Source of the DNA: Streptomyces kanamyceticus
GTDB taxonomy: Bacteria; Actinomycetota; Actinomycetes; Streptomycetales; Streptomycetaceae
Direction: 5' to 3'
NCBI RefSeq assembly: GCF_008704495.1
Contig: NZ_CP023699.1
Span: forward strand, 8,742,001-8,806,000
DNA: 64,000 bases
Positions within the stretch are counted from its first letter, which is position 1. The number at the start of each line of letters is the position of its first letter. The notes beneath the pieces are model-generated. The model was not told where the DNA came from. It did no database searches and worked only from the letters and a program-made list of their open reading frames with translations. Below, piece by piece: positions 53,214-61,811 of this stretch. A program made the position numbers and the translations under genes.

Positions 53214-54716
53214 CTACGGCGTCCGCCCCTTCGCCCCCCGCTCCGCATCCGCCCCGGCGATCCGCAGCACGCCGCCCGTCGCCGGCTCGCGGCCGTGCCG
53301 CATCGCCGTGGCGACCAGGAGGCCCGTGAACGCCACCGCGGAGGCGATGCCGAGGGCCAGGGCGTAACCCGTCTCGGCGTACAGGATGCGGTCCTCGTCG
53401 GAGTCGTCCACGACGTACTGGGCGAGGACCGCGCCGAGGACGGTCACGCCCGTCGCCTGGCCCAGGTTGTTGGCGACGCCCATCAGGCCCGCGCCGACCG
53501 CCGTGCGGTCGGCGGGGACGGCCTCCACGACGAGGTTGGAGGCGCCGACGAAGAAGCAGCCGAAGCCCGCGCCCATGAAGAACGCGGCGAGCAGGAGCTG
53601 CCAGAGGGCGGTGTGCAGCAGGGCCAGGGTGAGGGTGGTGGCGGTGAGTCCGGCGAGGGCGGCCATGAGGGTGTACCGGGGTCCTCGCCGCCGGGCGAGC
53701 AGTCCGCCGAGCGGGCCGCACGCCGCGCCTATCAACCCCTGCGGCACGAGGAACACCGCGGCGCCGAGCACGCTCATGCCGAATCCGTAGCCGAGTGACG
53801 CGGGCGTCTGCACCAGCATCGGCATCGCGAAGGCCGTACCGCCGATCGCGAACGCCCCCGAGAACGTGGCGAGCAGCGTCCAGCGCAGCGCTGGCCCGGC
53901 GAGCAGCCGCAGGTCGATCAGCGGTTCGGGTGCGCGCAGTTCACGTCGTACGAATCCCAGGAGCAGCAGCAGCGAACAGCCGAGCGCGGCGAACGTGGCC
54001 GCCGAGGCCCAGCCCCAGGCGGCACCCTGGCCGACGAGGAGCAGCAGGCCGCCCGCGCCCGTGCCGAGCAGCAGACCGCCGGGTACGTCGATGCGGCGCC
54101 GCTCCTCGCGCGGCCGCCGCACCGGTGACTCGGGCAGGGCGCGCGCGAACCACGGCGTGAGCACCGCGACGTAGGCGAGCGCGAACCAGAACACCGCCCG
54201 GTACCCGAAGGCCTGCCCGAGCGCACCGCCGGTCAGCGGGCCGACGATGGCGCTCAGGCCGATCCCGGTGGTGACGGCGCCGAGCGCGACCGGCACGACC
54301 CGGGCCGGGAAGATGTCGCGGATCAGGCCGTACGCGGCGGGGGCCATCGCCAGGCAGGTGCCCTGGACGGCGCGGCCGGCCAGGAACACGGGGTAGGAGG
54401 GCGCGAGCGCGCAGATCAGCGAGCCCGCGGCGAAGGCCCCTGCGGCGTACAGGATCATCCGCTTCTTCCCGACCACATCGGCGACCCTGCCGAGCAACGG
54501 CTGCGCCACCACCCCCGTCAGACTCACCACGGTCAGCGTCCAGCCGATCGACGCGGTGTCGAAGGCGTCGGACAGGAGCGGCAACACCGGGTAGATCAAG
54601 GTGAGTTCGAGCGCGGTGACCTCGGTGAGGAGGACGAGCGGGGCAAGCAGCAGGGCGTACGAGGCGGGGGAGCGCTCGTCGGACAGCGGGACGGAGCGTG
54701 CGGGATCGGAGGGCAT
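53214..54716 (-). CDS. MFS transporter, drug-efflux type
   Basis: A 500-residue major-facilitator protein with about 14 hydrophobic segments. Motif A is LLGRVADVVGKKRM (between TM2 and TM3) and motif C-like GIGLSAIVGPLTGGALGQAFGYR is in TM5, features of the DHA2/EmrB antiporters. It probably expels drugs or metabolites using the proton gradient. It is divergent from a TetR gene with a palindrome between the start sites, the standard drug-pump arrangement. Confidence 0.92.
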   Translation of the reverse strand: MPSDPARSVPLSDERSPASYALLLAPLVLLTEVTALELTLIYPVLPLLSDAFDTASIGWTLTVVSLTGVVAQPLLGRVADVVGKKRMILYAAGAFAAGSLICALAPSYPVFLAGRAVQGTCLAMAPAAYGLIRDIFPARVVPVALGAVTTGIGLSAIVGPLTGGALGQAFGYRAVFWFALAYVAVLTPWFARALPESPVRRPREERRRIDVPGGLLLGTGAGGLLLLVGQGAAWGWASAATFAALGCSLLLLLGFVRRELRAPEPLIDLRLLAGPALRWTLLATFSGAFAIGGTAFAMPMLVQTPASLGYGFGMSVLGAAVFLVPQGLIGAACGPLGGLLARRRGPRYTLMAALAGLTATTLTLALLHTALWQLLLAAFFMGAGFGCFFVGASNLVVEAVPADRTAVGAGLMGVANNLGQATGVTVLGAVLAQYVVDDSDEDRILYAETGYALALGIASAVAFTGLLVATAMRHGREPATGGVLRIAGADAERGAKGRTP

Positions 54717-54791
54717 GGCCTGTGTCGCACCACCGCTCGGTCGGTCTCCGGTGAGCTCAACTCGCTTGCGCGTTGGACGAGGTCACTGTTT

Positions 54792-54805
54792 AACGCAGTT
54801 GCGTT
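54792..54805. promoter_or_regulatory. TetR operator between MFS and TetR genes
   Basis: Perfect inverted repeat AACGCA-GT-TGCGTT in the divergent promoter, 30 bp before the TetR start and 75 bp before the MFS start. It is the best candidate site for the adjacent TetR protein. Confidence 0.7.
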
Positions 54806-54834
54806 GAAGGGGCAAGAGTCGCACACTGACCGAC

Positions 54835-55581
54835 GTGGACGAACCAAGGACCACTCCCGCGGCCACCCGGATCCGGCTGATCGAGACCGCCGAACGGCTC
54901 TTCGCCGAGCGCGGCGTCCACGCGGTGTCGCTGCGCGAGATCGCCGCGGCGGCGGGACAGCGCAACACCTCGGCCGTCGCCTACCACTTCGGCGACAAGC
55001 GCGGCCTGGTCACCGCCGTGTACGCGCATCGGCTCGGGCCGACCAACGAGGGGCAGCTGCGCCGCATCGCCGCACTCGACGAGCAGGGCATCGGCAAGGA
55101 ACTCCGGCCCCTGGTCGAGGTGTTCGTGCACCCCATGGCCGAGCGGATCACCCGCGCGGCAGCCGACCCGGACGCGCCGCCCAGCCACTTCCTCCGCTTC
55201 GTCGCACAGGCCCTGTACGTCGAGGGCATCGCCCCGCACGACCTGGCCGCGGAGACCTGGACGCGTGCCCTGCACCAGCTGCGCCCGCGCATCGACGCCT
55301 GCCTCGGCGAACTCCCCGCCCCGATCCGCGCCGACCGGTGGCGCGTCTTCGTCGGCCTCACCCTGCACACCCTCGCCGACCACGAACGGGCCCTGCAGTC
55401 CGGCGCGGCCGCACCGGGGCGCCGCACGGACCTCCTCGTCGCGGGCCTCGTCGACGCGGCCGTCGCCGTGCTCACCGCCCCCGTCTCGCCCGCGACCGGC
55501 GCACTGCTCGCACGGCAGGCCCCCGTGGCCGCCGCGCGCGACCCCCGTCCCCCGGATCCAGGAGGCACCGCGGATGACTGA
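54835..55581 (+). CDS. TetR/AcrR family transcriptional regulator
   Basis: A 248-residue TetR protein with DNA-binding helices in RIRLIETAERLFAERGVHAVSLREIAAAAGQRNTSAVAYHFGDKRGLV and a long ligand domain; the last 40 residues are Ala/Pro-rich. The gene overlaps the sulfatase start by 8 nt, so it may control the sulfatase as well as the divergent MFS pump. The GTG at 54835 has no clear ribosome binding site. Confidence 0.92.
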   Translation: MDEPRTTPAATRIRLIETAERLFAERGVHAVSLREIAAAAGQRNTSAVAYHFGDKRGLVTAVYAHRLGPTNEGQLRRIAALDEQGIGKELRPLVEVFVHPMAERITRAAADPDAPPSHFLRFVAQALYVEGIAPHDLAAETWTRALHQLRPRIDACLGELPAPIRADRWRVFVGLTLHTLADHERALQSGAAAPGRRTDLLVAGLVDAAVAVLTAPVSPATGALLARQAPVAAARDPRPPDPGGTADD

Positions 55582-57853
55582 CACCCGACCGTACGCGGAG
55601 CCCCGCCCCGCGCCCGGCGCCCCCGACGTCGTCGTCATCGTCCTCGACGACCTCGGCTTCGCCCAACTCGGCTGCTACGGCTCCGACATGGTCACGCCCC
55701 ACCTGAACCGCCTGGCCGCCGAAGGGCTGCGCTTCAACCGCTTCCATGTCACCGCGATGTGCTCCCCGACCCGCGCCGCCCTGCTCACGGGACGCAACCA
55801 CCACGCGGTCGGCATGGGCTTCCTCGTCGACCTGCCGATCGCCCACCCCGGCTACACCGCGCGCCTGCCGAGGTCCGCCGCGCCACTGCCCCGGCTGCTG
55901 CGCGACGCGGGCCACTCCACGCTCGCCGTCGGCAAATGGCACCTCACGCCACGCTGGGAGCGCACCGCGTCGGGCCCCTTCGACCGCTGGCCGCTCGGCT
56001 ACGGCTTCGAGCGCTTCTACGGCTTCCTCCAGGGCGACACCAACCACTACGCGCCGAACCTGGTGAGCGACAACCACTACACCGAGCCGCCCGCCGGTCC
56101 CGAGGACGGCTACCACCTCAGCGAGGACCTCGCGGACCGCGCGATCCGCATGATCCTCGACCAGCGCCAGGCCACCCCCGACAAGCCGTACTTCCTCTAC
56201 CTCCCGCTCGGCGCGACACACGCCCCGCACCACGTGCCCCGCACCTGGAGCGACGCCTACCGGGGCCGCTTCGACCAGGGCTGGGAGCGCTGGCGCGAGG
56301 AGACCTTCGCCCGCCAGCGCGAGCTCGGCGTCGTCCCCGGCGACACCACCCTCACCGCGCGCCCGCCCTGGATCCAGGACTGGCGCGGCCTCGACGGCGA
56401 CGAACGGCGCGTCTTCGCCCGCATGCAGGAGGTGTTCGCCGGGTTCCTCACCCACACCGACGCCCAGATCGGGCGCCTCCTGGACTTCCTGCGCCGCACG
56501 GGCCGCCTCGACGACACCCTCGTCCTCGTCCTCTCCGACAACGGCGCGAGCGCGGAGGGCGGCGCGCTCGGCACCCTCAACGAGCACCGTTTCACGGCCC
56601 GTTCGGGGGACAGCGCGGCCCGCAACCTCGCCGCGCTCGACGACTGGGGCGGCCCCGCGACCTATCCGCACTACGCCTGGGGCTGGGCCTGGGCGGGCAA
56701 CACCCCGCTGCGGCTGTGGAAGCGCTACACCTGGCTCGGCGGCACCCGCGCCCCGCTGATCGCCCACTGGCCGCGCCGGATCCGCGACGTGGGCGCCATC
56801 CGCACCGGGTTCACGCATGTGGTCGACCTGATGCCGACCATCCTCGACGCGTGCGGAGTTCCGGCCCCCGACGAGGTGGACGGCGTGCCCCAGCAGCCGG
56901 TCGACGGTCGCAGCCTGCTGCCCCTCATCGACGACGCGGATGCCCAACGCCCTTTCCCCACCCAGTACTTCGAGATGCTGGGCTCGCGCTCGATCGTGCA
57001 CGGCGACTGGAAGGCCACCACGGACCACGTGTCCCGGGGCGTCGCCGACGAGGAGCGACTGCTGCCCGGCAGCCGCGACTTCACCGCCGACCGCTGGTCC
57101 CTCTTCCGCCTCCCGGACGACTTCGCGGAGGCCCATGACGTCGCGGACCGGCACCCGGACGTCGTACGGAAGCTGGCCGAACTGTGGGACGCGGAGGCCC
57201 TGCGCAACGACGTGCTGCCGCTGGACGACCGCATGCAGGAGCGGCTCGGCGCGATGATCCCGCCCGCCTGGCCGCCGAAGGCCCGTGCCCGCTACCTCCC
57301 CGGCGGCTCACCCGTGCACGACGAGGCGCTGCCGCTGCTCTTCGCCGGATTCACGCTCACCGCCGACGCGGAGGTCCCCGAGGGCGGTCCCGCGGCCGGG
57401 GTGCTGTGCGCGCTCGGGGACCTCAACGGCGGATTCGTCCTGTACGCGCACGAGGGCCGCCTCGCCTTCAGCTGCTCGCGGGCCGGGGACCTGGACCGGG
57501 TCGTGGCGTTCCGGCCGCTGCCCGCGGGCAGGCACGGGATGGGCGTGCGGTTCGACGCGCCGGGGCCCGAACAGCGCTCCGCGCATGGGTCGTTCACCCT
57601 CTTCGTGGACGGCGTGGATGTCGCGGCGGTGCCGCTCGGCGGGGCGTTCCCGTACGCCTTCCAGCACGGCGGCGCGGGTCTGCGCGTCGGTCACGACCGG
57701 GGCCTCGCGGTGGACACGGCGGCCTACCGCCCGCCGTACCCGTGGCGCGGAACGCTGCACGAGGTGGTCATCGACACGGGCGCCGCGGGGGCGGCGGGCG
57801 CGGCGCGGCGGACCGTCGAGGACGAGGTGCGCGACGCCCTGCACAGCGACTGA
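55574..57853 (+). CDS. Arylsulfatase (formylglycine-dependent), no signal peptide
   Basis: A 759-residue type I sulfatase. The formylglycine motif CSPTRAALLTGRN puts the modified Cys at residue 63. Metal ligands are in VVIVLDDLGFAQLGCYG and VLVLSDNGASAEGG; VGKWHL and ATHAPHH are also standard. The C-terminal domain (about 580-750) looks like a beta-sandwich extension. With no export signal, it probably hydrolyses aryl or alkyl sulfate esters inside the cell. It needs a formylglycine-generating enzyme, not seen in this window. It overlaps the TetR gene and is near a putative sulfotransferase gene. Confidence 0.93.
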   Translation: MTDTRPYAEPRPAPGAPDVVVIVLDDLGFAQLGCYGSDMVTPHLNRLAAEGLRFNRFHVTAMCSPTRAALLTGRNHHAVGMGFLVDLPIAHPGYTARLPRSAAPLPRLLRDAGHSTLAVGKWHLTPRWERTASGPFDRWPLGYGFERFYGFLQGDTNHYAPNLVSDNHYTEPPAGPEDGYHLSEDLADRAIRMILDQRQATPDKPYFLYLPLGATHAPHHVPRTWSDAYRGRFDQGWERWREETFARQRELGVVPGDTTLTARPPWIQDWRGLDGDERRVFARMQEVFAGFLTHTDAQIGRLLDFLRRTGRLDDTLVLVLSDNGASAEGGALGTLNEHRFTARSGDSAARNLAALDDWGGPATYPHYAWGWAWAGNTPLRLWKRYTWLGGTRAPLIAHWPRRIRDVGAIRTGFTHVVDLMPTILDACGVPAPDEVDGVPQQPVDGRSLLPLIDDADAQRPFPTQYFEMLGSRSIVHGDWKATTDHVSRGVADEERLLPGSRDFTADRWSLFRLPDDFAEAHDVADRHPDVVRKLAELWDAEALRNDVLPLDDRMQERLGAMIPPAWPPKARARYLPGGSPVHDEALPLLFAGFTLTADAEVPEGGPAAGVLCALGDLNGGFVLYAHEGRLAFSCSRAGDLDRVVAFRPLPAGRHGMGVRFDAPGPEQRSAHGSFTLFVDGVDVAAVPLGGAFPYAFQHGGAGLRVGHDRGLAVDTAAYRPPYPWRGTLHEVVIDTGAAGAAGAARRTVEDEVRDALHSD

Positions 57854-57875
57854 GCGCCGCCCGCGCGAAGGGCCC

Positions 57876-59201
57876 TCAGGAGGAGTCGTCGGGGGAGCGG
57901 CCGCGGAGCAGCGCGGAGAGCAGCACCGCCGTCAGCGTCCCCGCGACCACCCCGCTGCCGAGCACCGTCCCCACCCAGTCGGGGAAACCGTCGTACAGAC
58001 CGGGGGAGAGCAGCGGCAGGAGACCGGCCGCCAGGGCGAGCGCCGCCACCATCGATCCTGTGCCCTGTCCGGGCCCTTGGCCCAGGTCCGCGCGGCGCAG
58101 CATCTCCACGCCGAGGATTGCGATCACCGCGTACACGACGAGCGAGGAGCCGCCGACGACCGCCGCGGGGATGCCCGCGACCGCCCGCGACACGGGGGCC
58201 AGGAGCCCGGTCACGACGAGCAGCGCGCCCGCGCCCGCCGTCACGAACCGGCTGCGCACCCCGGTGAGCCTGCCGATGCCGATGTTCTCCGCGCTGGTCA
58301 CCATCAGCGAGGTGCCGAAGACGCCGCCGACGAGCGAGACGAGCGCGTCGGCCCTGGCCACGCGCGGCACGTCGCGGCCCGGATCGGGTGTGCGGCCCGC
58401 CGACTCGCTGTTGAGGACGGTCTGTCCGGTGATCTCCGCGAGCGTGGTGAGGCTGAAGAGCAGCAGCGGCAGCGCGGCGAGCGGATCGAAGTGCGGGGCG
58501 CCGTAGGGGAGGAGGGTCGGCAGGGAGAATCCGGAACCCGCCGCGGGGCGGAACTCGCCGAGGCCCGTGACCACCGCGAGCAGCGTCCCCGTCGCCATGC
58601 CGATGAGCACGGCGGTCTGCCGCCACACGCCCCGAAGCAGCACGTACGCCGTCACGGTCGCGGCCACCGTGAGACCGGCGAGGACCACGGCACGCGGCGG
58701 CGCGGGCTGCCCGCCGTTCCCCGCGATGAGCTGCGCGGCCACGCGCACCATCGCGATGCCGATGAGCAGCACCGTCACCCCCATCACCAGCGGCGGGAAG
58801 AACCGCACGACCCGCGCGTACAGCGGCAGCACGGCGAGCAGGAGCGCCGCGGCGAGCAGCACCGAACCGGTGGCCGTGGCCGCACCGTGGTCCTCGGCGA
58901 TCCCCAGGAACAGCGCGGTGGCCGCGCCGCCGGGCAGCATCACGAACGGCAGTCTCGCGCCGATCCGCCACACCCCGAGCGACTGGACGAGCGCGCCCGC
59001 ACCGCACAGCACGAGAACGGCGCTGAGCAGCGACGCGGTGTCGCCGGGCGAGAGGCGCAGGGCGCCCGCCGTGAGGAAGACGGTGGACACGGGCGCCGCG
59101 ACCATCGCCAGGACGTGCTGTGCGGAGAGCGGCAACAGGCTCCGCAGCGGGACGCGTTCGTCCACCGGAGCCACCGCGTCGGCCTTCGTCGGCGCGTTCA
59201 T
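57876..59201 (-). CDS. Xanthine/uracil (NCS2) family permease
   Basis: A 441-residue membrane protein with about 12-14 hydrophobic helices. Family signatures include LSAQHVLAMVAAPVSTVFLTAG at the start, the NCS2 motif region LTTLAEITGQTVLNSES, and FGTSLMVTSAENIGIGRLTGVRSRFVTAGAG. It imports a nucleobase or similar anion with protons. The ATG at 59201 overlaps the stop of the arylsulfotransferase gene (ATGA), an unusual partnership. Confidence 0.9.
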   Translation of the reverse strand: MNAPTKADAVAPVDERVPLRSLLPLSAQHVLAMVAAPVSTVFLTAGALRLSPGDTASLLSAVLVLCGAGALVQSLGVWRIGARLPFVMLPGGAATALFLGIAEDHGAATATGSVLLAAALLLAVLPLYARVVRFFPPLVMGVTVLLIGIAMVRVAAQLIAGNGGQPAPPRAVVLAGLTVAATVTAYVLLRGVWRQTAVLIGMATGTLLAVVTGLGEFRPAAGSGFSLPTLLPYGAPHFDPLAALPLLLFSLTTLAEITGQTVLNSESAGRTPDPGRDVPRVARADALVSLVGGVFGTSLMVTSAENIGIGRLTGVRSRFVTAGAGALLVVTGLLAPVSRAVAGIPAAVVGGSSLVVYAVIAILGVEMLRRADLGQGPGQGTGSMVAALALAAGLLPLLSPGLYDGFPDWVGTVLGSGVVAGTLTAVLLSALLRGRSPDDSS

Positions 59202-60331
59202 GAGGCACCACCGGCACGGTCCAGCCAGGGCAGTTCGGACGCCGCGTACCGGTAGGAGCGGAAGACGGCGTTCGGCTCGGCGGGGAACAGGCCGCGCACC
59301 TCGGACTCCTGGTACCCGGCGAAGTACGGCACGACGTACTCCCAACACAGCTGTCCCTCGGCGGTCACCTCGAAGAGCCGGCCCGACGGCGAGTCGGTGA
59401 TGAGCGTGTTCCCGTTGGGGAGGCGCTGCGCGCTGCCCATGAACGGCGCGAAGAAGAACTCCCGCGCCGGGTCGTGGTACTCCCACACCACCGCGCCGCT
59501 CGCCCGCTCGATCTCGATCACCCGCGAGTACGGGACGTCGTGGTGGGGCCGGAACACGCCGTTGTCGAAGACGAGGAGGTTCCCGTCGGCCAGCTCGGTC
59601 GGCGCGTGCTGTTGCGAGACCGTGCCGGGCTCGGTGCGCCACAGGACCTCACCGGTGGCCCGGCTGATGACGATCACCGCGGAGACGCTGCGCAGGCTCG
59701 CGAGGACGTTCCCGTCGGCGAGGGGCGTGACGCTGTTGATCAGCGGCCAGTGCTCACGGGCGTACGCGGGGTGCAGCGCGTAGGCGTCCCGGTCGAGGTG
59801 TTCGGCGGCGCGCCACGACCACACCGTCCGCCCCTCGGCGTCGACCTCGCGGATCGTGTCCGCCCAGACGACGCCGTCCGCCGCCTCGGAACCGGGCACG
59901 CCCCCGGCGACCGCGCCCGCGTCCGCGCCCCGCAGGGGTTCGAGCCCGGTGTACAGGATGTGGCCGTCGTCCAGGTGGTGTGCGTCGTGGTGCTGGAGCG
60001 GGTCGCGGTGCTCGCGCAGGACGGTCCCGTCGGGCGCCGCCTGGAGCATCACGCCGCCCCGGTACTTGTGCCACATGGGGAACAGCGCGTCCTCGCCGGG
60101 CAGGACGCCGTTGTACGCGAGGGTGCCGCCCGGCAGCACGCGCGCGTGCCGCCCCGGCCGGTACGGGAACGTCCACCGGTGCGCGGTGCGCCCCGCCATG
60201 TCGACGAGATGGACCTCGCCGGGACCGGTGAGCGGCGCGAAGAGCGTGTAGCCCGCGTAGGCGGTGTCCGGATCGTGCGCGATGAGCCCAGTGGCGTGTC
60301 GGCGGCGCGAGTTCTGGTCTACGGCGGGCAT
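59198..60331 (-). CDS. Arylsulfotransferase (ASST) family protein
   Basis: A 377-residue beta-propeller of the arylsulfotransferase type that moves a sulfo group between phenols without PAPS. Propeller signatures: HHDAHHLDDGHILYTG, INSVTPLADGNVLASLR, QQHAPTELADGNLLVFDNG and FAPFMGSAQRLPNGNTLITDSPSGRLFEV. Catalytic His candidates lie in HHDAHHL, but the exact residue cannot be assigned. No signal peptide is seen, unlike periplasmic ASST. ATG 60331 has GGGGGAT 7 nt upstream. It is operonic with the NCS2 permease. Confidence 0.82.
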   Translation of the reverse strand: MPAVDQNSRRRHATGLIAHDPDTAYAGYTLFAPLTGPGEVHLVDMAGRTAHRWTFPYRPGRHARVLPGGTLAYNGVLPGEDALFPMWHKYRGGVMLQAAPDGTVLREHRDPLQHHDAHHLDDGHILYTGLEPLRGADAGAVAGGVPGSEAADGVVWADTIREVDAEGRTVWSWRAAEHLDRDAYALHPAYAREHWPLINSVTPLADGNVLASLRSVSAVIVISRATGEVLWRTEPGTVSQQHAPTELADGNLLVFDNGVFRPHHDVPYSRVIEIERASGAVVWEYHDPAREFFFAPFMGSAQRLPNGNTLITDSPSGRLFEVTAEGQLCWEYVVPYFAGYQESEVRGLFPAEPNAVFRSYRYAASELPWLDRAGGAS

Positions 60332-60363
60332 GGCGGGATCCCCCACGGCATCGGAGCGACGTC

Positions 60364-60382
60364 CATCAAAGTTTCTTTGATG
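60364..60382. promoter_or_regulatory. Operator between ASST and XRE-cupin genes
   Basis: Perfect inverted repeat CATCAAAG-TTT-CTTTGATG, 33 bp before the ASST start, followed by a second half-site region ACTTTGAAACT. It sits in an AT-rich divergent promoter and is a likely binding site for the XRE-cupin regulator. Confidence 0.7.
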
Positions 60383-60464
60383 ACAGCGAACGACTTTGAA
60401 ACTAAGGGGGGAGTGTGTCCAGCGTGTGACAGCCGTACGAAGGTGTGCGCGGAGGCGAATTAGG

Positions 60465-61094
60465 GTGCGGGGCATGGGTGCTGACATGGGGGCGGACGTG
60501 GACGTGAGTGTGAGTGCGGACGAGGGGGGCGGCGGCCGCGGCGACGGCGACGGAACGCCGCGCGTGGGCGGCGCCGTACGGCGGCGGCGCAGGAGCCTCG
60601 ACCTCACGCTCGCCGCGGTGGCCGGGCGCAGCGGCCTCTCCGTGCCGTTCCTCAGCCAGATCGAGAACGACCGGGCCCGCCCGAGCATGCGCTCGCTCCA
60701 GCGCATCGCCGACGCCCTGGACACCACGGCCGTCCAGCTCCTCGCGGCCTCCGGCGAGCGTCGCGTGGTCGACGTCGTGCGGGCGGGCGACGCGGGCGGA
60801 CTCACCCCGACCGCCGGCGTACGGCCACTGACGCGAGGTCAACACCAGCTCCACGCGCTTGAGTTCACCGGTGAGTCGGACGCGGGCCGTGAATTCCTGC
60901 ACCGCAACGACGAGTTGATGTACGTCGCCGACGGCGGTGTCGAGGTGGAGGCGGCGGGGCGCGTCCACCGCCTGGGGCGCGGTGACAGCGTCCTCCTGTC
61001 CGGCGGGGTGCGGCACCGCTGGCGCGCCACGGAGGAGGGGACGCGGGTCCTCGTCGTGGCGGTGTCCGACCAGGTCGAGGTGGTGGAGGGCTGA
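60465..61094 (+). CDS. XRE family regulator with C-terminal cupin
   Basis: A 209-residue protein: Asp/Gly-rich N-terminus, a lambda-Cro-type helix-turn-helix (VRRRRRSLDLTLAAVAGRSGLSVPFLSQIENDRARPSMRSLQRIADAL) and a cupin sensor domain (GREFLHRNDELMYVADGGVEVEAAGRVHRLGRGDSVLLSGGVRHRW). Start GTG 60465 has GGAGG 9 nt upstream; ATG 60474 is an alternative. It probably senses a small acid or amine and regulates the divergent arylsulfotransferase/permease operon. Confidence 0.9.
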   Translation: MRGMGADMGADVDVSVSADEGGGGRGDGDGTPRVGGAVRRRRRSLDLTLAAVAGRSGLSVPFLSQIENDRARPSMRSLQRIADALDTTAVQLLAASGERRVVDVVRAGDAGGLTPTAGVRPLTRGQHQLHALEFTGESDAGREFLHRNDELMYVADGGVEVEAAGRVHRLGRGDSVLLSGGVRHRWRATEEGTRVLVVAVSDQVEVVEG

Positions 61095-61135
61095 GCGCGG
61101 CCCGCGGTCGGCGCCTGCTCCTGTCCCGTCGGGCC

Positions 61136-61156
61136 AAGTGTCCCACTGGGACACTT
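61136..61156. promoter_or_regulatory. TetR autoregulatory operator
   Basis: Perfect 9-bp inverted repeat AAGTGTCCC-ACT-GGGACACTT, 20 bp before the TetR start. Arms of this length and position strongly suggest autorepression of the TetR-SDR-alcohol dehydrogenase operon. Confidence 0.8.
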
Positions 61157-61176
61157 CGAGGAGTACAGTCGAAGAC

Positions 61177-61797
61177 ATGAGCACCAAGGAGAGCCGCAGG
61201 ACCCGCAAGGTCCAGGAGAGCCGGGAGGCCATGGCGAGCGCCGCCGTCGACCTCGTCCTCGCCCACGGCCTCGACCGGGTCACCGTCGAGACGATCAGCG
61301 AACGCGCCGACGTCTCCCGCCGCACCTTCTCCCGGTACTTCGCCGGGAAGGAGGACGCCGTAGTCGACGCGCTCCGCGCCGACTACGCCCGGATCAACGC
61401 GGCGCTCGCCGTCCGCCCCGCCGACGAGGCCCCCCTCACGGCCTACTACCGCGCGCTGCGGAGCTGGCTGGACGACGATCCCGCCGCCTGGCACCGCGAG
61501 CCCCGCTCGGGCGACCTGCTGCGACTGCTCCACCAGGAGCCCGCGCTGCTGCCCGCCTATCTGCGGGTGCGGGACGAGGCCGAGGGCGAGTCCGTGGCGA
61601 TCGTCGCGCGCCGTCTCGGCCTGGACGCCGAGCGCGATCTGCGCCCGGCGCTCGCCGTCTCGCTCGCGGTCGGGGCCTTCGGCACCGCCGTGCGGTTCTG
61701 GATCGCGCCCGGCGCGACCACCCCTCTCCCGCGGCTCATCGAATCGGCGTTCGCGGCGCTCGCCGACGAACCCGCACCCAGCACCACCGGCAAGTGA
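61177..61797 (+). CDS. TetR/AcrR family transcriptional regulator
   Basis: A 206-residue TetR protein with a helix-turn-helix in SREAMASAAVDLVLAHGLDRVTVETISERADVSRRTFSRYFAGKEDAVV and a typical C-terminal ligand domain. The ribosome binding site GAGGAG lies about 12 nt upstream. It is the first gene of an operon with an SDR and a zinc alcohol dehydrogenase and has a strong operator at its own promoter. Confidence 0.95.
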   Translation: MSTKESRRTRKVQESREAMASAAVDLVLAHGLDRVTVETISERADVSRRTFSRYFAGKEDAVVDALRADYARINAALAVRPADEAPLTAYYRALRSWLDDDPAAWHREPRSGDLLRLLHQEPALLPAYLRVRDEAEGESVAIVARRLGLDAERDLRPALAVSLAVGAFGTAVRFWIAPGATTPLPRLIESAFAALADEPAPSTTGK

Positions 61798-61811
61798 AAC
61801 CAGGTACCACC

